From: Paenibacillus kyungheensis
GTDB lineage: Bacteria > Bacillota > Bacilli > Paenibacillales > Paenibacillaceae
Direction: 5' to 3'
DNA: 64,000 nt
Assembly (NCBI RefSeq): GCF_028606985.1
Contig: NZ_CP117416.1
Span: forward strand, 5,085,001-5,149,000
The notes under the pieces are model-generated. The model was not told the DNA's origin. It was given only the letters and a program-made list of their open reading frames with translations, and did no database searches. How positions within the stretch are numbered: position 1 is the stretch's first letter; each line of letters starts with the position of its first letter. Below are positions 1 to 9,321 of this stretch, one piece after another. A program made the position numbers and the translations under genes.

Positions 1-228
1 ATAATTCAACTTCAAAATATGCTCAACGGTAGACATAATGACGATTTCTTCATTATGTGCAGGTACAATCACTGTTACATTCGGGAAATGATCCATATTT
101 TCAGGAATCACCATCGGAATTTTATTCTGCTTGAACATAAACCGAATCGCGCCCCACATAATGACGATCGATTCGAATACAGCAATCCATATACTCATAA
201 TCGAGATGAGCAAAATAGCATCAGACAT
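1..228 (-). CDS. Glycosyltransferase family 2, N-terminal part (YdaM-like), cut by window edge
   Basis: The reverse complement from the ATG at 228 encodes 76 residues before the window ends. A first hydrophobic segment (about residues 3-25) is followed by a short basic linker and the start of a GT-A fold with the motif VIVPAHNEE, typical of membrane-anchored processive GT2 enzymes such as BcsA or YdaM. A GGGGGA ribosome binding site precedes the ATG, which overlaps the end of the upstream 47-residue gene by 8 bases. Its place after a GH8-like and a degenerate-GGDEF gene matches B. subtilis ydaM, so it probably polymerises an exopolysaccharide under c-di-GMP control. The substrate cannot be told from this fragment. 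Confidence 0.8.
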   Translation of the reverse strand, partial: MSDAILLISIMSIWIAVFESIVIMWGAIRFMFKQNKIPMVIPENMDHFPNVTVIVPAHNEEIVIMSTVEHILKLNY

Positions 229-364
229 GATTTTTCCCCCGGTCATACTTTTTATTTACATTTGCACGGAAAACCAATGTCATAATGGTAAGTACAATAA
301 TAGCGATACCGAATAAGCTACTAATCACAATACAAAGCGGGATAAACCAGCTCGTATATTCCAT
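221..364 (-). CDS. 47-residue single-span membrane protein in the exopolysaccharide operon
   Basis: A short gene with a near-perfect ribosome binding site (AAGGAGG, 9 bases before the ATG at 364). The product begins MEYTSWFIP, has one hydrophobic span at about residues 6-33 and ends with a basic tail (RANVNKKYDRGK). Its stop overlaps the glycosyltransferase start by 8 bases, so the two are probably translationally coupled. In B. subtilis the position between ydaK and ydaM holds the much larger ydaL; here only this small protein is present. I do not recognise the family. By analogy with small subunits of membrane glycosyltransferases it may be an accessory subunit, but that is inference. Confidence 0.75.
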   Translation of the reverse strand: MEYTSWFIPLCIVISSLFGIAIIVLTIMTLVFRANVNKKYDRGKNHV

Positions 365-396
365 CTCTATCAACCTCCTTGTGAACAAACATGTAT

Positions 397-1302
397 TTAA
401 ATATATTCTGCAATCAGATCGGTTTCTGTATTGCGTTCTAGCGCAGAGATAATGCCATCAATATTCTCATAGGTGCTGAATTGTTCTTTTTGAAATACGA
501 ATGCTCCTGCGCGAATGACAAATTTCAACTCTTTGCCTTTTTTATCTAAAAATTTGATATTCATCATAGCGTTTTTGATACGATCGGTTAACAATTGCAG
601 ATATTGTTGATCGGTCATAGGACACAAAATAATAAAACGCCCCTCTTCAATCGAGAACTTATAATCTTCATACCGAATTTGTTTTTGAATCGTCTCGGAC
701 AACTCCAACAGAAATTGCGAATAGAGCTGGCTACCTAACGATTCTTGTACCAGTGCTAGAAATTCAATCTTGAACATCGCCATCGAAAATGTATAATTTT
801 CGGAATAGCGTCTAGCCAGGTTAGACTGTTTGATAACAGTAGCTTCTAACGCCTTTTTGTTGCCTAATGTCGTATACAAATCAATTTCAGGATCACGCTT
901 GCGCAAGTCTTCTAATCGTTCACTAACTCTTTGATTACGAATCAACGTCGATTTGATAAAAGCAGCAATCAGAATATTAGCTGGGATCAAAAATAGTTCA
1001 AAAAAGATCAGTGTATTGACTGGCGCATATGTCACCATCCATACAAAATAGGTCACTATAAATATAAAAATAACCACGACAGCAATGCCCATCGAAACGA
1101 CAAACCCGAACAACAATGCAACCATTGCGCCTATATTCAAAGCAATCTCTAATAAGCTATAGCCACCATCTGCATAAATATTAAAAAACACAAGCACTTC
1201 CTGTGCGATCGCCAGCACAATCAAAATGATATAACCCAAACGCATTTGATTAATAATGCTGGTGTTGGTACTTAATTCTTTACGTTTTCGACTTGTTCTC
1301 AT
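397..1302 (-). CDS. ydaK: YdaK-like membrane c-di-GMP receptor with degenerate GGDEF domain
   Basis: 301 residues. About four membrane segments lie in residues 20-120, then a GGDEF-fold domain from about 138. The catalytic motif is degenerate (EEGRF at 219-223 in place of GGDEF), but RYED at 210-213 is an intact RxxD inhibitory site at the canonical five-residue spacing. A domain with an I-site but no active site binds c-di-GMP without making it, as described for B. subtilis YdaK. The ATG abuts the stop of the upstream GH8-like gene with no gap and no strong ribosome binding site, indicating translational coupling. It probably switches on the downstream glycosyltransferase when c-di-GMP is high. 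Confidence 0.85.
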   Translation of the reverse strand: MRTSRKRKELSTNTSIINQMRLGYIILIVLAIAQEVLVFFNIYADGGYSLLEIALNIGAMVALLFGFVVSMGIAVVVIFIFIVTYFVWMVTYAPVNTLIFFELFLIPANILIAAFIKSTLIRNQRVSERLEDLRKRDPEIDLYTTLGNKKALEATVIKQSNLARRYSENYTFSMAMFKIEFLALVQESLGSQLYSQFLLELSETIQKQIRYEDYKFSIEEGRFIILCPMTDQQYLQLLTDRIKNAMMNIKFLDKKGKELKFVIRAGAFVFQKEQFSTYENIDGIISALERNTETDLIAEYI

Positions 1303-2418
1303 TTACTTCGTGTCACTGCCTTTCTGCAAATGTGTCTCTGCTAAAAGAGGAAATAAATCATCAAAAATATGAGTATCTCCATCAAATACATAGCCTCCCG
1401 GATAAGCTTGATCCCATCCTCTCATCGTTAGCATTTGTGCATATAATTGGTCTGCCCACTGCTGATCGTTCTCCTGTAAAGCTAACAAAATCGCAAGTCC
1501 GTACACTGCTGGCGATTCATATGCTACATCTGCGGTCTGATCAGCACGCTTATAGCGTCCGGCTAACTTATGATTCTGCTCAAATTCTTTTTTCATAAAA
1601 GTGATCAGTTGATCGGAAGGCTCACCTAATTCACTCCGATGGATCGCTAAAATCAGTTGATCTATCAGATTAATCGTATCGTCATAGTTGTATTTGCCTG
1701 TAGCTACGCTGTATGTTCTGGGGTAAAAGACTCCATCATTGGGCGTATTGTGAAGTAGATCGGTGTACTTCGTGTACTCTTGAGTGGTGATGATGTTGGT
1801 CTGCTTCATCTGTTCCAAAGCAGGCACATCAATATATGTTAGGCTGAGTACATCTGCGGAATATCCATGTTCAAAATCATGATAATCGACAAGATAACCA
1901 TGTTGCTGATCTGAAGCAAGCAACGTATCGACAATTTGCTTGGCAGTTGTATGATAAGTAGGCTGTTTCCACTGGGTAGATGCTTGTAACAGCGCGCCTA
2001 CGATACGTAGATCATCTCCAAGTGCGTTGGTATTTACTTTCGATTGTCCATTCGGCTCTAATTTCCAGTAAATATAATGCTTGTCTTTATCCAAAAAATA
2101 CTGTTGCAACAACGTATAACTGTGTTCAAAACTTTTGGAGTCATCGGTTAGTAGCGCATATTGCATCCACAATCCTAGCGATTCAGATAATGATTCTCGG
2201 CCAGCTACAATATCAGGATCTGTCGAAGTAGCGGGTAAAAGACGACTCGCTAACGTCCCATTCTCATTGACCATATGGGATGTAATAAACGCTGCTGTAG
2301 GGGAGGCTTCTGGTTGAGAACGATATGTATACACTCCGCCTATGATCACAATAACTGCGATACAACCTATCATAAGTAATATCCATTTCTTCGGAAAATG
2401 ATGTTTCTTTCTTTTCAT
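1303..2418 (-). CDS. ydaJ: GH8-like membrane-anchored protein (YdaJ-like)
   Basis: 371 residues with a basic N-terminus and one signal-anchor segment (about 12-30), so the catalytic domain faces outward. The body resembles glycoside hydrolase family 8: ESLSESLGLW near residues 75-84 (Glu79 is the candidate acid) and ALGDDLRI further on, the kind of (alpha/alpha)6-barrel found in BcsZ and YdaJ. The ribosome binding site TAGGAG lies 6 bases before the ATG. It is the first gene of the cluster and probably trims or processes the exopolysaccharide. The lipobox cysteine usual for YdaJ-type lipoproteins is not convincing here, so the anchor is probably an uncleaved helix. Confidence 0.75.
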   Translation of the reverse strand: MKRKKHHFPKKWILLMIGCIAVIVIIGGVYTYRSQPEASPTAAFITSHMVNENGTLASRLLPATSTDPDIVAGRESLSESLGLWMQYALLTDDSKSFEHSYTLLQQYFLDKDKHYIYWKLEPNGQSKVNTNALGDDLRIVGALLQASTQWKQPTYHTTAKQIVDTLLASDQQHGYLVDYHDFEHGYSADVLSLTYIDVPALEQMKQTNIITTQEYTKYTDLLHNTPNDGVFYPRTYSVATGKYNYDDTINLIDQLILAIHRSELGEPSDQLITFMKKEFEQNHKLAGRYKRADQTADVAYESPAVYGLAILLALQENDQQWADQLYAQMLTMRGWDQAYPGGYVFDGDTHIFDDLFPLLAETHLQKGSDTK

Positions 2419-2553
2419 ATCTTTCTCCTATTGCATACATTTCTGCTTTAGAAATATACGTATTCTACTTTATTTATCGGCTACTCTTGAAGATATAGTT
2501 ACTTTTTTCTATCAAAATTCGACAATATATGCATCTGTTATATTTTGAAAAGC

Positions 2554-2600
2554 AAAAAACCAGATCATTCGCAGTCATATGCTACGAAATATCTGGTTTT
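2554..2600 (-). terminator. Intrinsic terminator after the GH29 gene
   Basis: Inverted repeat AAAACCAGAT / ATCTGGTTTT with a 25-base loop. The minus-strand reading ends in a run of T. It lies just after the GH29 stop and isolates that operon from ydaJ. Confidence 0.8.
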
Positions 2601-2634
2601 ATCATATAATCTCGTTCGATAGCTGTCTAGTTGA

Positions 2635-4050
2635 TTAATACACTTCTATCGATTGTAATGTTGGACAATAACGCGATTCGACAATAGATATTCGAATATG
2701 CTGTGCACTAATATCTGAAAAACGACAAATATGCTTATATCCGACAATGGAACCATGATAACATTCGATCCATTTTTGATGACGATCCTGATAAGAAATC
2801 GTAAAGAACTCGATACGTTGCCCTGACTCAATATGTTCCATTAATACGATTCGATGAAATGTCTGGATTGTTCCCAAATCCAGTTCGATCTCAGCTTGCT
2901 CTGTTCCATAGGGAGTACACCAATACGTCTCTTCCGCGAGATCGATAGCGAGAGGAGCAGGATGCTCTGGATCTGAATCAGATGCTTGAATTAGAGCATG
3001 TTCAGCTAGATTATATTGATAATAATTCTTTATTTTCTCTCCTAATTGTTGCAACTCATACACATCTTGTTCATGAATTAATCCTCTACGATCAGGCGGT
3101 ATATTTAGCAAAAAGCAAGCATTCCCGCCTACTATTCTTTCATATAATTCCATAAGTTCTGTGGATGTTTTGACCTGATCATCTTCAGCCGAATGATAAA
3201 ACCAGCCCGGGCGAATCGATGTATTAACTTCCGCAGGATACCAGATCAAATGCTCTGTTTCGGCAATCATATGGCGACTGCCTAAATCGTCTTGATCCGA
3301 ACGCACCAATGTAGCAAATTCTCCATTATCTTCAGTTTGCGAGTTGGCTTGTATCTTTTCGTTATCCTGCATACTTGCAGGTACAACACTCCATTCAGAA
3401 GAACGGGTATGCCCTGCTTCATTACCACACCAGCGTACATCAGGGCCACATATTGAAATCACCGCTTGTGGTTGGAGTCTGCGAATAACCGCGTAATAGC
3501 GATCCCAATCATACACTTGCTTTTTCCCTTGTTTGCCTTCTCCACAAGCCCCGTCAAACCATACGCTAAATAATTCACCATATCCAGTTAACAGTTCTTC
3601 AAGCTGATGTACAAAATAATCGTTGTAGGCTTCAGAATCTCCATATGTAGGTTCATGACGATCCCATGGAGAAAGGTAAATCCCAAATTTCAGACCTGCT
3701 TTGCGGCAAGCTTCGGATACTTCTTTGACCAGATCTCCTTGTCCATTGCGCCACGGACTATTCTCTACCGAATGATCTGTATATTGACTGGGCCACAGGC
3801 AAAATCCATCATGATGCTTGCACGTTAGAATAAGTCCTTTCATACCTGCCGCCTGACAAGCATCTACCCATTGCTCTGCATCCAATTGCTCTGGATTAAA
3901 TAACGCAGGTGACTCATCACCCATTCCCCATTCCCTATCGGTAAATGTATTCATCGAAAAATGAATAAAGCTATAAAATTCTAACTTTTGCCAGGCTAAT
4001 TGTCTGGCTGATGGATAGATATGAGCCGCTTGTTCAATCGAAATCACCAT
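2635..4050 (-). CDS. Alpha-L-fucosidase, GH29
   Basis: Retaining glycosidase that removes alpha-L-fucose. GH29 motifs, numbered from an ATG at 4074: FIHFSMNTF (37-45), CKHHDGF (85-91) and SVWFDGA (170-176), in which Asp174 is the catalytic nucleophile. The C-terminal 120 residues look like a beta-sandwich carbohydrate-binding (discoidin-like) domain. I prefer the ATG at 4050 as start, because AAAGGAAGAA lies 8 bases before it and inside the longer reading. There is no signal peptide, so it acts in the cytoplasm on imported oligosaccharides. It is the last gene of the operon with GH35 and the ABC importer. Confidence 0.9.
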   Translation of the reverse strand: MVISIEQAAHIYPSARQLAWQKLEFYSFIHFSMNTFTDREWGMGDESPALFNPEQLDAEQWVDACQAAGMKGLILTCKHHDGFCLWPSQYTDHSVENSPWRNGQGDLVKEVSEACRKAGLKFGIYLSPWDRHEPTYGDSEAYNDYFVHQLEELLTGYGELFSVWFDGACGEGKQGKKQVYDWDRYYAVIRRLQPQAVISICGPDVRWCGNEAGHTRSSEWSVVPASMQDNEKIQANSQTEDNGEFATLVRSDQDDLGSRHMIAETEHLIWYPAEVNTSIRPGWFYHSAEDDQVKTSTELMELYERIVGGNACFLLNIPPDRRGLIHEQDVYELQQLGEKIKNYYQYNLAEHALIQASDSDPEHPAPLAIDLAEETYWCTPYGTEQAEIELDLGTIQTFHRIVLMEHIESGQRIEFFTISYQDRHQKWIECYHGSIVGYKHICRFSDISAQHIRISIVESRYCPTLQSIEVY

Positions 4051-4105
4051 ATGTGGTTCTTCCTTTCGTATCATCAGTATGCTATATCGGATCTGTTATC
4101 TTTTT

Positions 4106-5863
4106 TTACTGTCCTAGATCAGCAGTATCCACCAACTGCACTTGCAATTGTTTGTATCCATGTAATTCGAACAGGATTAACTCATTATCGCCTTGCTTTA
4201 ACAATGGCGCAGGAATATATAGTGTTTTCTGCGGCCCTACTTGCCAGTATCGACCTAGATTAAATCCATTTAAAAACACTACCCCTTTGACCCAACCATC
4301 TACTCTTAGAAATGTATCGGCTGGAGATTGTACATGAAATATACCACGGTAAAAAGCTGGTTGATCAAGTGGGGCTGATAGCGTCTCTGTCTGCGTATAG
4401 ATAAGGTCGCTAAGCGAATGTAGCGGTAATGGATAGATCGTCCAGTCATATAGAAACGCATTGCCATGCCGTACACCTTCCGTAATCCCTTTAGGATCGC
4501 GCAAGTAAGGCCCATAATTAATACGTCCCATATTTTCGACTAGAATATCTAAACGTATGCCTTGTTCCGGTACTTCTAAAGGAAGATTAGACGGGGTCCA
4601 GCGCTCGATAATCCCTTGATATGTTTCATCTACATATACGATAGCCCGATCACTTACCTGTTGAAGAACAAGTTCCATTTCGGTTCGTGACCCTTTGACT
4701 ATAGTGGAATATAAAATAAAGCCATACGCTTGCCCTAGCTTTTCCATCGGTTCAGGTGAAGAAGAATGAATCGCTGTAGTTAGCACATCTAGATTCTGCA
4801 ATAAAGGACTATATTCATGTAAAGTTACAGTGCCGTAATTAGCAGTCGGGATCGGTACAGGTAATTCCAATGCAGGTAAATCTATATATTCACCAAGCAC
4901 TTCTCGAACCGCAAAAAATTTATCTGTCGGCTGTCCCTGTTCATTTAATAAAGCTCCATAATCATAACTTCCTACAGTTGGTTCATACTGCTTAATATGA
5001 TTGGCTCCATTGTAAAAGCCAAAGTTTGTTCCTCCGTGGAACATATAGAAGTTGAGTGAAGCTTGTTCATATCGCAAAATGTCATCAACAGTCTCTGCGG
5101 TATCTTGTGCTGAACGGGTCTGATGAGGTTCCATCCAATGATCAAACCAACCATCCCAGAACTCCATCACCATAAGTGGAGCATCCGGTTGATACTGCTT
5201 GAGCTTAGCAAAAGCAGACGTCGCATTCGATCCAAAATTAACGGTCGCCAGTACACCGGGAACCATCCCACCCTGCAACATAAAGTCTTCCGGCCCATCT
5301 GAAGTGAACAACAATACATCCATTCCCCGTATCACCATTGCTTCTTGAATGTATTGAAGATATGCTGTATCGTTGCCATAACTTCCGTACTCATTTTCGA
5401 TCTGCATCGCTATAATCGGCCCACCTTTGGTACATAACAAAGGTTGAAGAAGCGGTAGTAACACATCATAATAAGCATCTACTTTATCCAGATAAGATAT
5501 ATCATAACTACGCAGTCGCATATTCTGATCAGCAAGCAACCATGCAGGCAATCCTCCAAATTCCCATTCGGCACAAATATAAGGGCTCGGTCTAACAATC
5601 ACATGCAATCCTAATGATCCGGCTAACTGAATAAAAGCTACAACATCTGCGATACCTGTAAAATCAAAAAAACCTTCTTGTGGTTCATGCAGATTCCATG
5701 GAATATACGTCTCCACTGTATTTAAGCCGAGAGCTTTTAGCTTGAGCAACCGATCTTCCCAGTATTCAGGCACGATGCGAAAATAATGTATTGCACCAGA
5801 CAGCAGACGCATCGGCTGACCGTTATAGACAAAGTCATTGCCAACAACTTCAAAAGTGTTCAA
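4106..5863 (-). CDS. Beta-galactosidase, GH35
   Basis: 585 residues, a normal length for bacterial GH35. The start is TTG with a strong AGGGAGG 9 bases upstream. The TIM barrel begins with SGAIHYFR; acid/base Glu158 lies in QIENEYG and nucleophile Glu234 in VMEFWDGW. C-terminal beta-sandwich domains end near GRYW and LFNGFNLG-like sequence. No signal peptide is present, so it is a cytoplasmic enzyme releasing terminal beta-galactose. Pairing with GH29 and a sugar importer suggests fucosylated galactosides (from plant xyloglucan or host glycans) as natural substrates; this is inference from the neighbourhood. Confidence 0.92.
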   Translation of the reverse strand: MNTFEVVGNDFVYNGQPMRLLSGAIHYFRIVPEYWEDRLLKLKALGLNTVETYIPWNLHEPQEGFFDFTGIADVVAFIQLAGSLGLHVIVRPSPYICAEWEFGGLPAWLLADQNMRLRSYDISYLDKVDAYYDVLLPLLQPLLCTKGGPIIAMQIENEYGSYGNDTAYLQYIQEAMVIRGMDVLLFTSDGPEDFMLQGGMVPGVLATVNFGSNATSAFAKLKQYQPDAPLMVMEFWDGWFDHWMEPHQTRSAQDTAETVDDILRYEQASLNFYMFHGGTNFGFYNGANHIKQYEPTVGSYDYGALLNEQGQPTDKFFAVREVLGEYIDLPALELPVPIPTANYGTVTLHEYSPLLQNLDVLTTAIHSSSPEPMEKLGQAYGFILYSTIVKGSRTEMELVLQQVSDRAIVYVDETYQGIIERWTPSNLPLEVPEQGIRLDILVENMGRINYGPYLRDPKGITEGVRHGNAFLYDWTIYPLPLHSLSDLIYTQTETLSAPLDQPAFYRGIFHVQSPADTFLRVDGWVKGVVFLNGFNLGRYWQVGPQKTLYIPAPLLKQGDNELILFELHGYKQLQVQLVDTADLGQ

Positions 5864-5897
5864 CAGCGCTTCCTCCCTATGATCTGATCTACTACGA

Positions 5898-6791
5898 TCA
5901 ACCTTTGACCCCGCCCATCATCATGCCTTCGGTTAATCTTTTCTGCAATAATGCATAGACAATGACGGTAGGAATCAATACAATCACTAATCCTGCAAAC
6001 AGAGAACCCCAATCTGTCGCATATTGTTGAATCTGCATCAGATTAGCCAGCCCGATCGGAATCGTTTTTTTCTCATCACTTGTGACTAATGTTAATGCCA
6101 GTACATATTCATTCCAAAAGTCAAAAAAGCCGAATACCACCAGAGTTACAATCGCAGGACGCGTAATCGGTAAAATAATACGGAACAAAATATTCATATA
6201 TCCTGCTCCATCAATCAGCGCCGCTTCTTCAAAATCTTGTGGAATCGACTTCATAAATCCAATCATCAGATAGACAGAAAAAGAAAGGCTACCTGTTGCA
6301 TAGACTGCACTTAGCCAGAAGCGATTATCCAGCATATGTAGATTATTCATCAGAATAAATAGCGGTACAATAATATACGCACCTCCGATAAACAATCCTG
6401 CCATATACAGATTCGTAATCAATCCTCTGCCTCTAAATTGCATTCTACCTAACGCATACGCTGTCGGTAAAGCTACCGCTAACAGAATAACCATCGACAT
6501 CGCAACCACTAATACCGAATTTAGCATATAATCGCCAATACGAGCGGTAGTAAAAGCATTCACATAATTTTCCCAGTTTAATGTCTTCGGTAAGCTCCAC
6601 GGACTTTCCATCACTTCTGTATTTGTTTTGAACGAAGCTAATACATTCCAGATCAAAGGATAAACGACGATTAATGCCTGTATGATCAAAAAAATACGTA
6701 ACACGATATGACCTACCCAGCGCAGCGGTGTTTTGGATACACTAACCTTAGGCTTTGTGCTCCCGCTTTCAAAGTTGGCTGTCATCGACAT
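5898..6791 (-). CDS. Carbohydrate ABC transporter permease, MalG/CUT1 type
   Basis: 297 residues with six hydrophobic segments and the EAA loop EEAALIDGAGYMNILFRIILP near residues 188-208, which contacts the ATPase. It pairs with the MalF-type permease immediately upstream (1-base gap). No ATPase gene is present in the operon. In Firmicutes, CUT1 importers of this kind commonly share a housekeeping MsmX-type ATPase encoded elsewhere, which is the likely arrangement here. Confidence 0.9.
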   Translation of the reverse strand: MSMTANFESGSTKPKVSVSKTPLRWVGHIVLRIFLIIQALIVVYPLIWNVLASFKTNTEVMESPWSLPKTLNWENYVNAFTTARIGDYMLNSVLVVAMSMVILLAVALPTAYALGRMQFRGRGLITNLYMAGLFIGGAYIIVPLFILMNNLHMLDNRFWLSAVYATGSLSFSVYLMIGFMKSIPQDFEEAALIDGAGYMNILFRIILPITRPAIVTLVVFGFFDFWNEYVLALTLVTSDEKKTIPIGLANLMQIQQYATDWGSLFAGLVIVLIPTVIVYALLQKRLTEGMMMGGVKG

Positions 6792-6792
6792 G

Positions 6793-7677
6793 TTAAGATG
6801 CCTCCCTTCGTGTTAAACGGTTGCTTAAAATCGCTAACAAAAACGACATTACAAACACAAATACACCGATCGCCATCGCATAGCCAAAATTGGAATTGGA
6901 AAAAGCCTGACTGTACAGATAAGTCATAATCACTTCAGAATGACGATTTGGCCCTCCGCCTGTCATAATCGATACGATAATAAAGCTAATCGTAAGCACA
7001 CCGTTAATACTGAAGATAATCGTAATTCGAATAATTTCCCATAACATCGGAATCGTAATATGGATAAACTGCTGAATTGGGGTAGCTCCATCTATACCTG
7101 CCGCTTCATACAAGTCAGGAGATATACTATCAATTCCTGCCATATACATCACCATATAATAACCAACCGCTTGCCAGATCATCGTGATTGCTAACGCCCA
7201 CAATACTGTCCGTTCATCACCTAACCACGGAAGCGCCCAGCTACTTAATCCGATGAAATCAAGCCCTGAATTGAGAAATCCAATCGTCGGATGATAAATA
7301 AATGACCATAGAATAGCAATGACGACAAAAGATAAAATACTGGGAAAGAAAAATAAAGTGCGATAAAGTCCACGTTCTTTCAATTTGGAACGTGTCAGAA
7401 TCGATGCATTAATCAATGCGATAAATAACGTCAACACAGGCACCACTAACATCAAAAATCCGGTATTTCGTAACGATAACAAAAATACATCATCATGGAA
7501 TAAATCGATAAAATTTTGGAATCCTACCCATTTCGGCTCATCTCCGATACCTGTCCATAAGTAAAAAGATTTCTGGAATACTTCGACCGTAGGATACAAC
7601 TTAAACAACGTAAGCAATAACAGTCCGGGCAACAAACAAAATAATAAAAACCAACGCCGTCTTGTCTTCATTTTCAT
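6793..7677 (-). CDS. Carbohydrate ABC transporter permease, MalF/CUT1 type
   Basis: 294 residues, six transmembrane segments, and an EAA loop (YEAAGIDGATPIQQF) near residues 190-205. It is the partner of the MalG-type permease that follows and of the binding lipoprotein that precedes it. An AAAGGAG lies upstream of the tandem ATG codons; the second methionine (third codon) is an alternative start. It belongs to the fuco/galactoside import operon. Confidence 0.9.
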   Translation of the reverse strand: MKMKTRRRWFLLFCLLPGLLLLTLFKLYPTVEVFQKSFYLWTGIGDEPKWVGFQNFIDLFHDDVFLLSLRNTGFLMLVVPVLTLFIALINASILTRSKLKERGLYRTLFFFPSILSFVVIAILWSFIYHPTIGFLNSGLDFIGLSSWALPWLGDERTVLWALAITMIWQAVGYYMVMYMAGIDSISPDLYEAAGIDGATPIQQFIHITIPMLWEIIRITIIFSINGVLTISFIIVSIMTGGGPNRHSEVIMTYLYSQAFSNSNFGYAMAIGVFVFVMSFLLAILSNRLTRREAS

Positions 7678-7737
7678 AGGATGCGAAGACTCCTTTCGAT
7701 CAAAGAGGACGATATTATCGCCCTCCTTAGTTTTTAC

Positions 7738-9120
7738 TTATGGTGTATTATTCACTAACTCTTGATTCAGTTCAGTATATAATTTGGTCATTTGCGCACT
7801 ATATTGATCTAATGTCATCTGCTTATTCATCAATGAAGAAATAGGATTATACACTTCTTCGCTTGGATTGTATTTGCTACCTTTAGCTACCGATTTAAAC
7901 GAACCGTTTATGGCTACCATACCGCTATCGACTGTTTTATAGACATTGTAAGTCGTATCAGAAATATACTCTTTGACCAGATCGGGTGCTCCTTTAACAG
8001 CAAGGATTCCTTTCGATTTTTCAGCATTAAGTTTTACACTTTTATCAGTATACAGATACGATAAAAAGGCTTTAGCTAATTCTGGATTTTTGGCTTTGGC
8101 TGGAATAACGATCTGCTCTACACTGGTCATCGCTGTAACCGGATCACCTTTTTTAAAAGCAGGTACGCCTAGAAATCCAAACTCAAATCCTTCTTCACGC
8201 GGAGCATCTTTCATTTCATCTTCAAACCATGTGCCATTCGGAATAAACATCGCATGACCTTGCATAAATTCGGTCTGTGCTTGTGTATGATTCAAAGCGA
8301 CTGTACCTTTCATCAATCCGTTATCTTCGGTAGCGATCTTTTCCAGTACACCCCATACCTGACGGAATGTGTCACTTGTCCAAAATGTAGGATTGTAATC
8401 AAAAAAATCAGTTAATCCCTTCTGCTTACTCACACTATAGATCGAAGGTACAATGATTTCTTCCAGATAACCTGGATATAACCCTTGATACGTAAATAGC
8501 GCTCTATTATTTTGTTGTGCTGTTGTATTGAGTGCTAACAACTCATCCCATGTTTTTGGAACTTCAATTCCTTTTTGTTTAAAAAGAGTTTTGTTATACC
8601 ACAATCCCATTACACCAAAGTTAAACGGGGCAGCATACACTTTGCCATCTCCATAAGGAGCCATCGCTCTGGATTCTAAAGCACCCAGTAGAATTTTATT
8701 TTTGAGCGGCTGTGTTTCTCCTTTTGGCGTGCTATCAAACACATCGGTTAAATCTAGTAAAGCATGGTCTTTGACCAGACCATCTAGCAACGATGTATTA
8801 TCACTGCCTGCAATATACATTAAATCCGGCGGATTACCGGCTACAATTTTGGGGCGAATCAATTCAGCGATTTTGGGACTGGCGGTAATATTGATCTTGG
8901 TTCCCGGATAATCTTTCATAAAGTCTTCTGCAATCGTATCCCAGTATTCCCGTCCATATCCTCCTTGAAAAACAGCGATATTGAGGTCTGGATCAGCAAA
9001 TTGGCTATTGGCTGCTTGAGTGCTTTTATCTGCACTGCCTGCATTACCCCCACATCCAGCCAACAACGAAAATGACAATACAACTGCACTTAACATATTT
9101 AATGTTTTGATCCCCTTCAT
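7738..9120 (-). CDS. Extracellular sugar-binding lipoprotein of CUT1 ABC transporter
   Basis: 460 residues. The N-terminal lipoprotein signal ends in LLAGC (Cys23), followed by a flexible Gly/Ser/Ala segment and a periplasmic-binding-protein fold of family 1 (DLNIAVFQGGYG, a conserved SLMN near the end). It captures oligosaccharide at the cell surface for the two permeases. It is the first gene of the operon, preceded by its own untranslated region after the response-regulator terminator, so it is probably the target of the adjacent YesN-like regulator. Confidence 0.9.
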   Translation of the reverse strand: MKGIKTLNMLSAVVLSFSLLAGCGGNAGSADKSTQAANSQFADPDLNIAVFQGGYGREYWDTIAEDFMKDYPGTKINITASPKIAELIRPKIVAGNPPDLMYIAGSDNTSLLDGLVKDHALLDLTDVFDSTPKGETQPLKNKILLGALESRAMAPYGDGKVYAAPFNFGVMGLWYNKTLFKQKGIEVPKTWDELLALNTTAQQNNRALFTYQGLYPGYLEEIIVPSIYSVSKQKGLTDFFDYNPTFWTSDTFRQVWGVLEKIATEDNGLMKGTVALNHTQAQTEFMQGHAMFIPNGTWFEDEMKDAPREEGFEFGFLGVPAFKKGDPVTAMTSVEQIVIPAKAKNPELAKAFLSYLYTDKSVKLNAEKSKGILAVKGAPDLVKEYISDTTYNVYKTVDSGMVAINGSFKSVAKGSKYNPSEEVYNPISSLMNKQMTLDQYSAQMTKLYTELNQELVNNTP

Positions 9121-9261
9121 ACATTCACCCCATTTATATAATGAGCTTCTGGATAGAAGCGACGCTGCATGTATTCAGTATAGAAGGGTTGTGATGATAG
9201 TAAAATGTACAATACAGGTAAACCTTATAGATGATTTTTAGTTTTTTTATATACGATGAAC

Positions 9262-9310
9262 AAAAAACTAGACAATTTTATGATCATACATAAAATCATC
9301 TAGTTTTTTT
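9262..9310 (-). terminator. Intrinsic terminator after the response regulator
   Basis: Nested inverted repeat: outer AAAAAACTAGA / TCTAGTTTTTT, inner ATTTTATG / CATAAAAT. It ends the kinase-regulator transcript on the minus strand and separates it from the importer operon. Confidence 0.8.
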
Positions 9311-9321
9311 ATTTTTATCTA

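Noticed and set aside
2419-2553. Possible promoter for the ydaJ-like operon
   Set aside because: Several TTGATA/TATATC-like hexamers occur but none with 16-18 base spacing; I cannot choose one.
9121-9240. Promoter and YesN-type operator before the binding-protein gene
   Set aside because: A TATACT -10 is visible near 9178-9183, but the -35 is poor and no clear direct repeat can be named.
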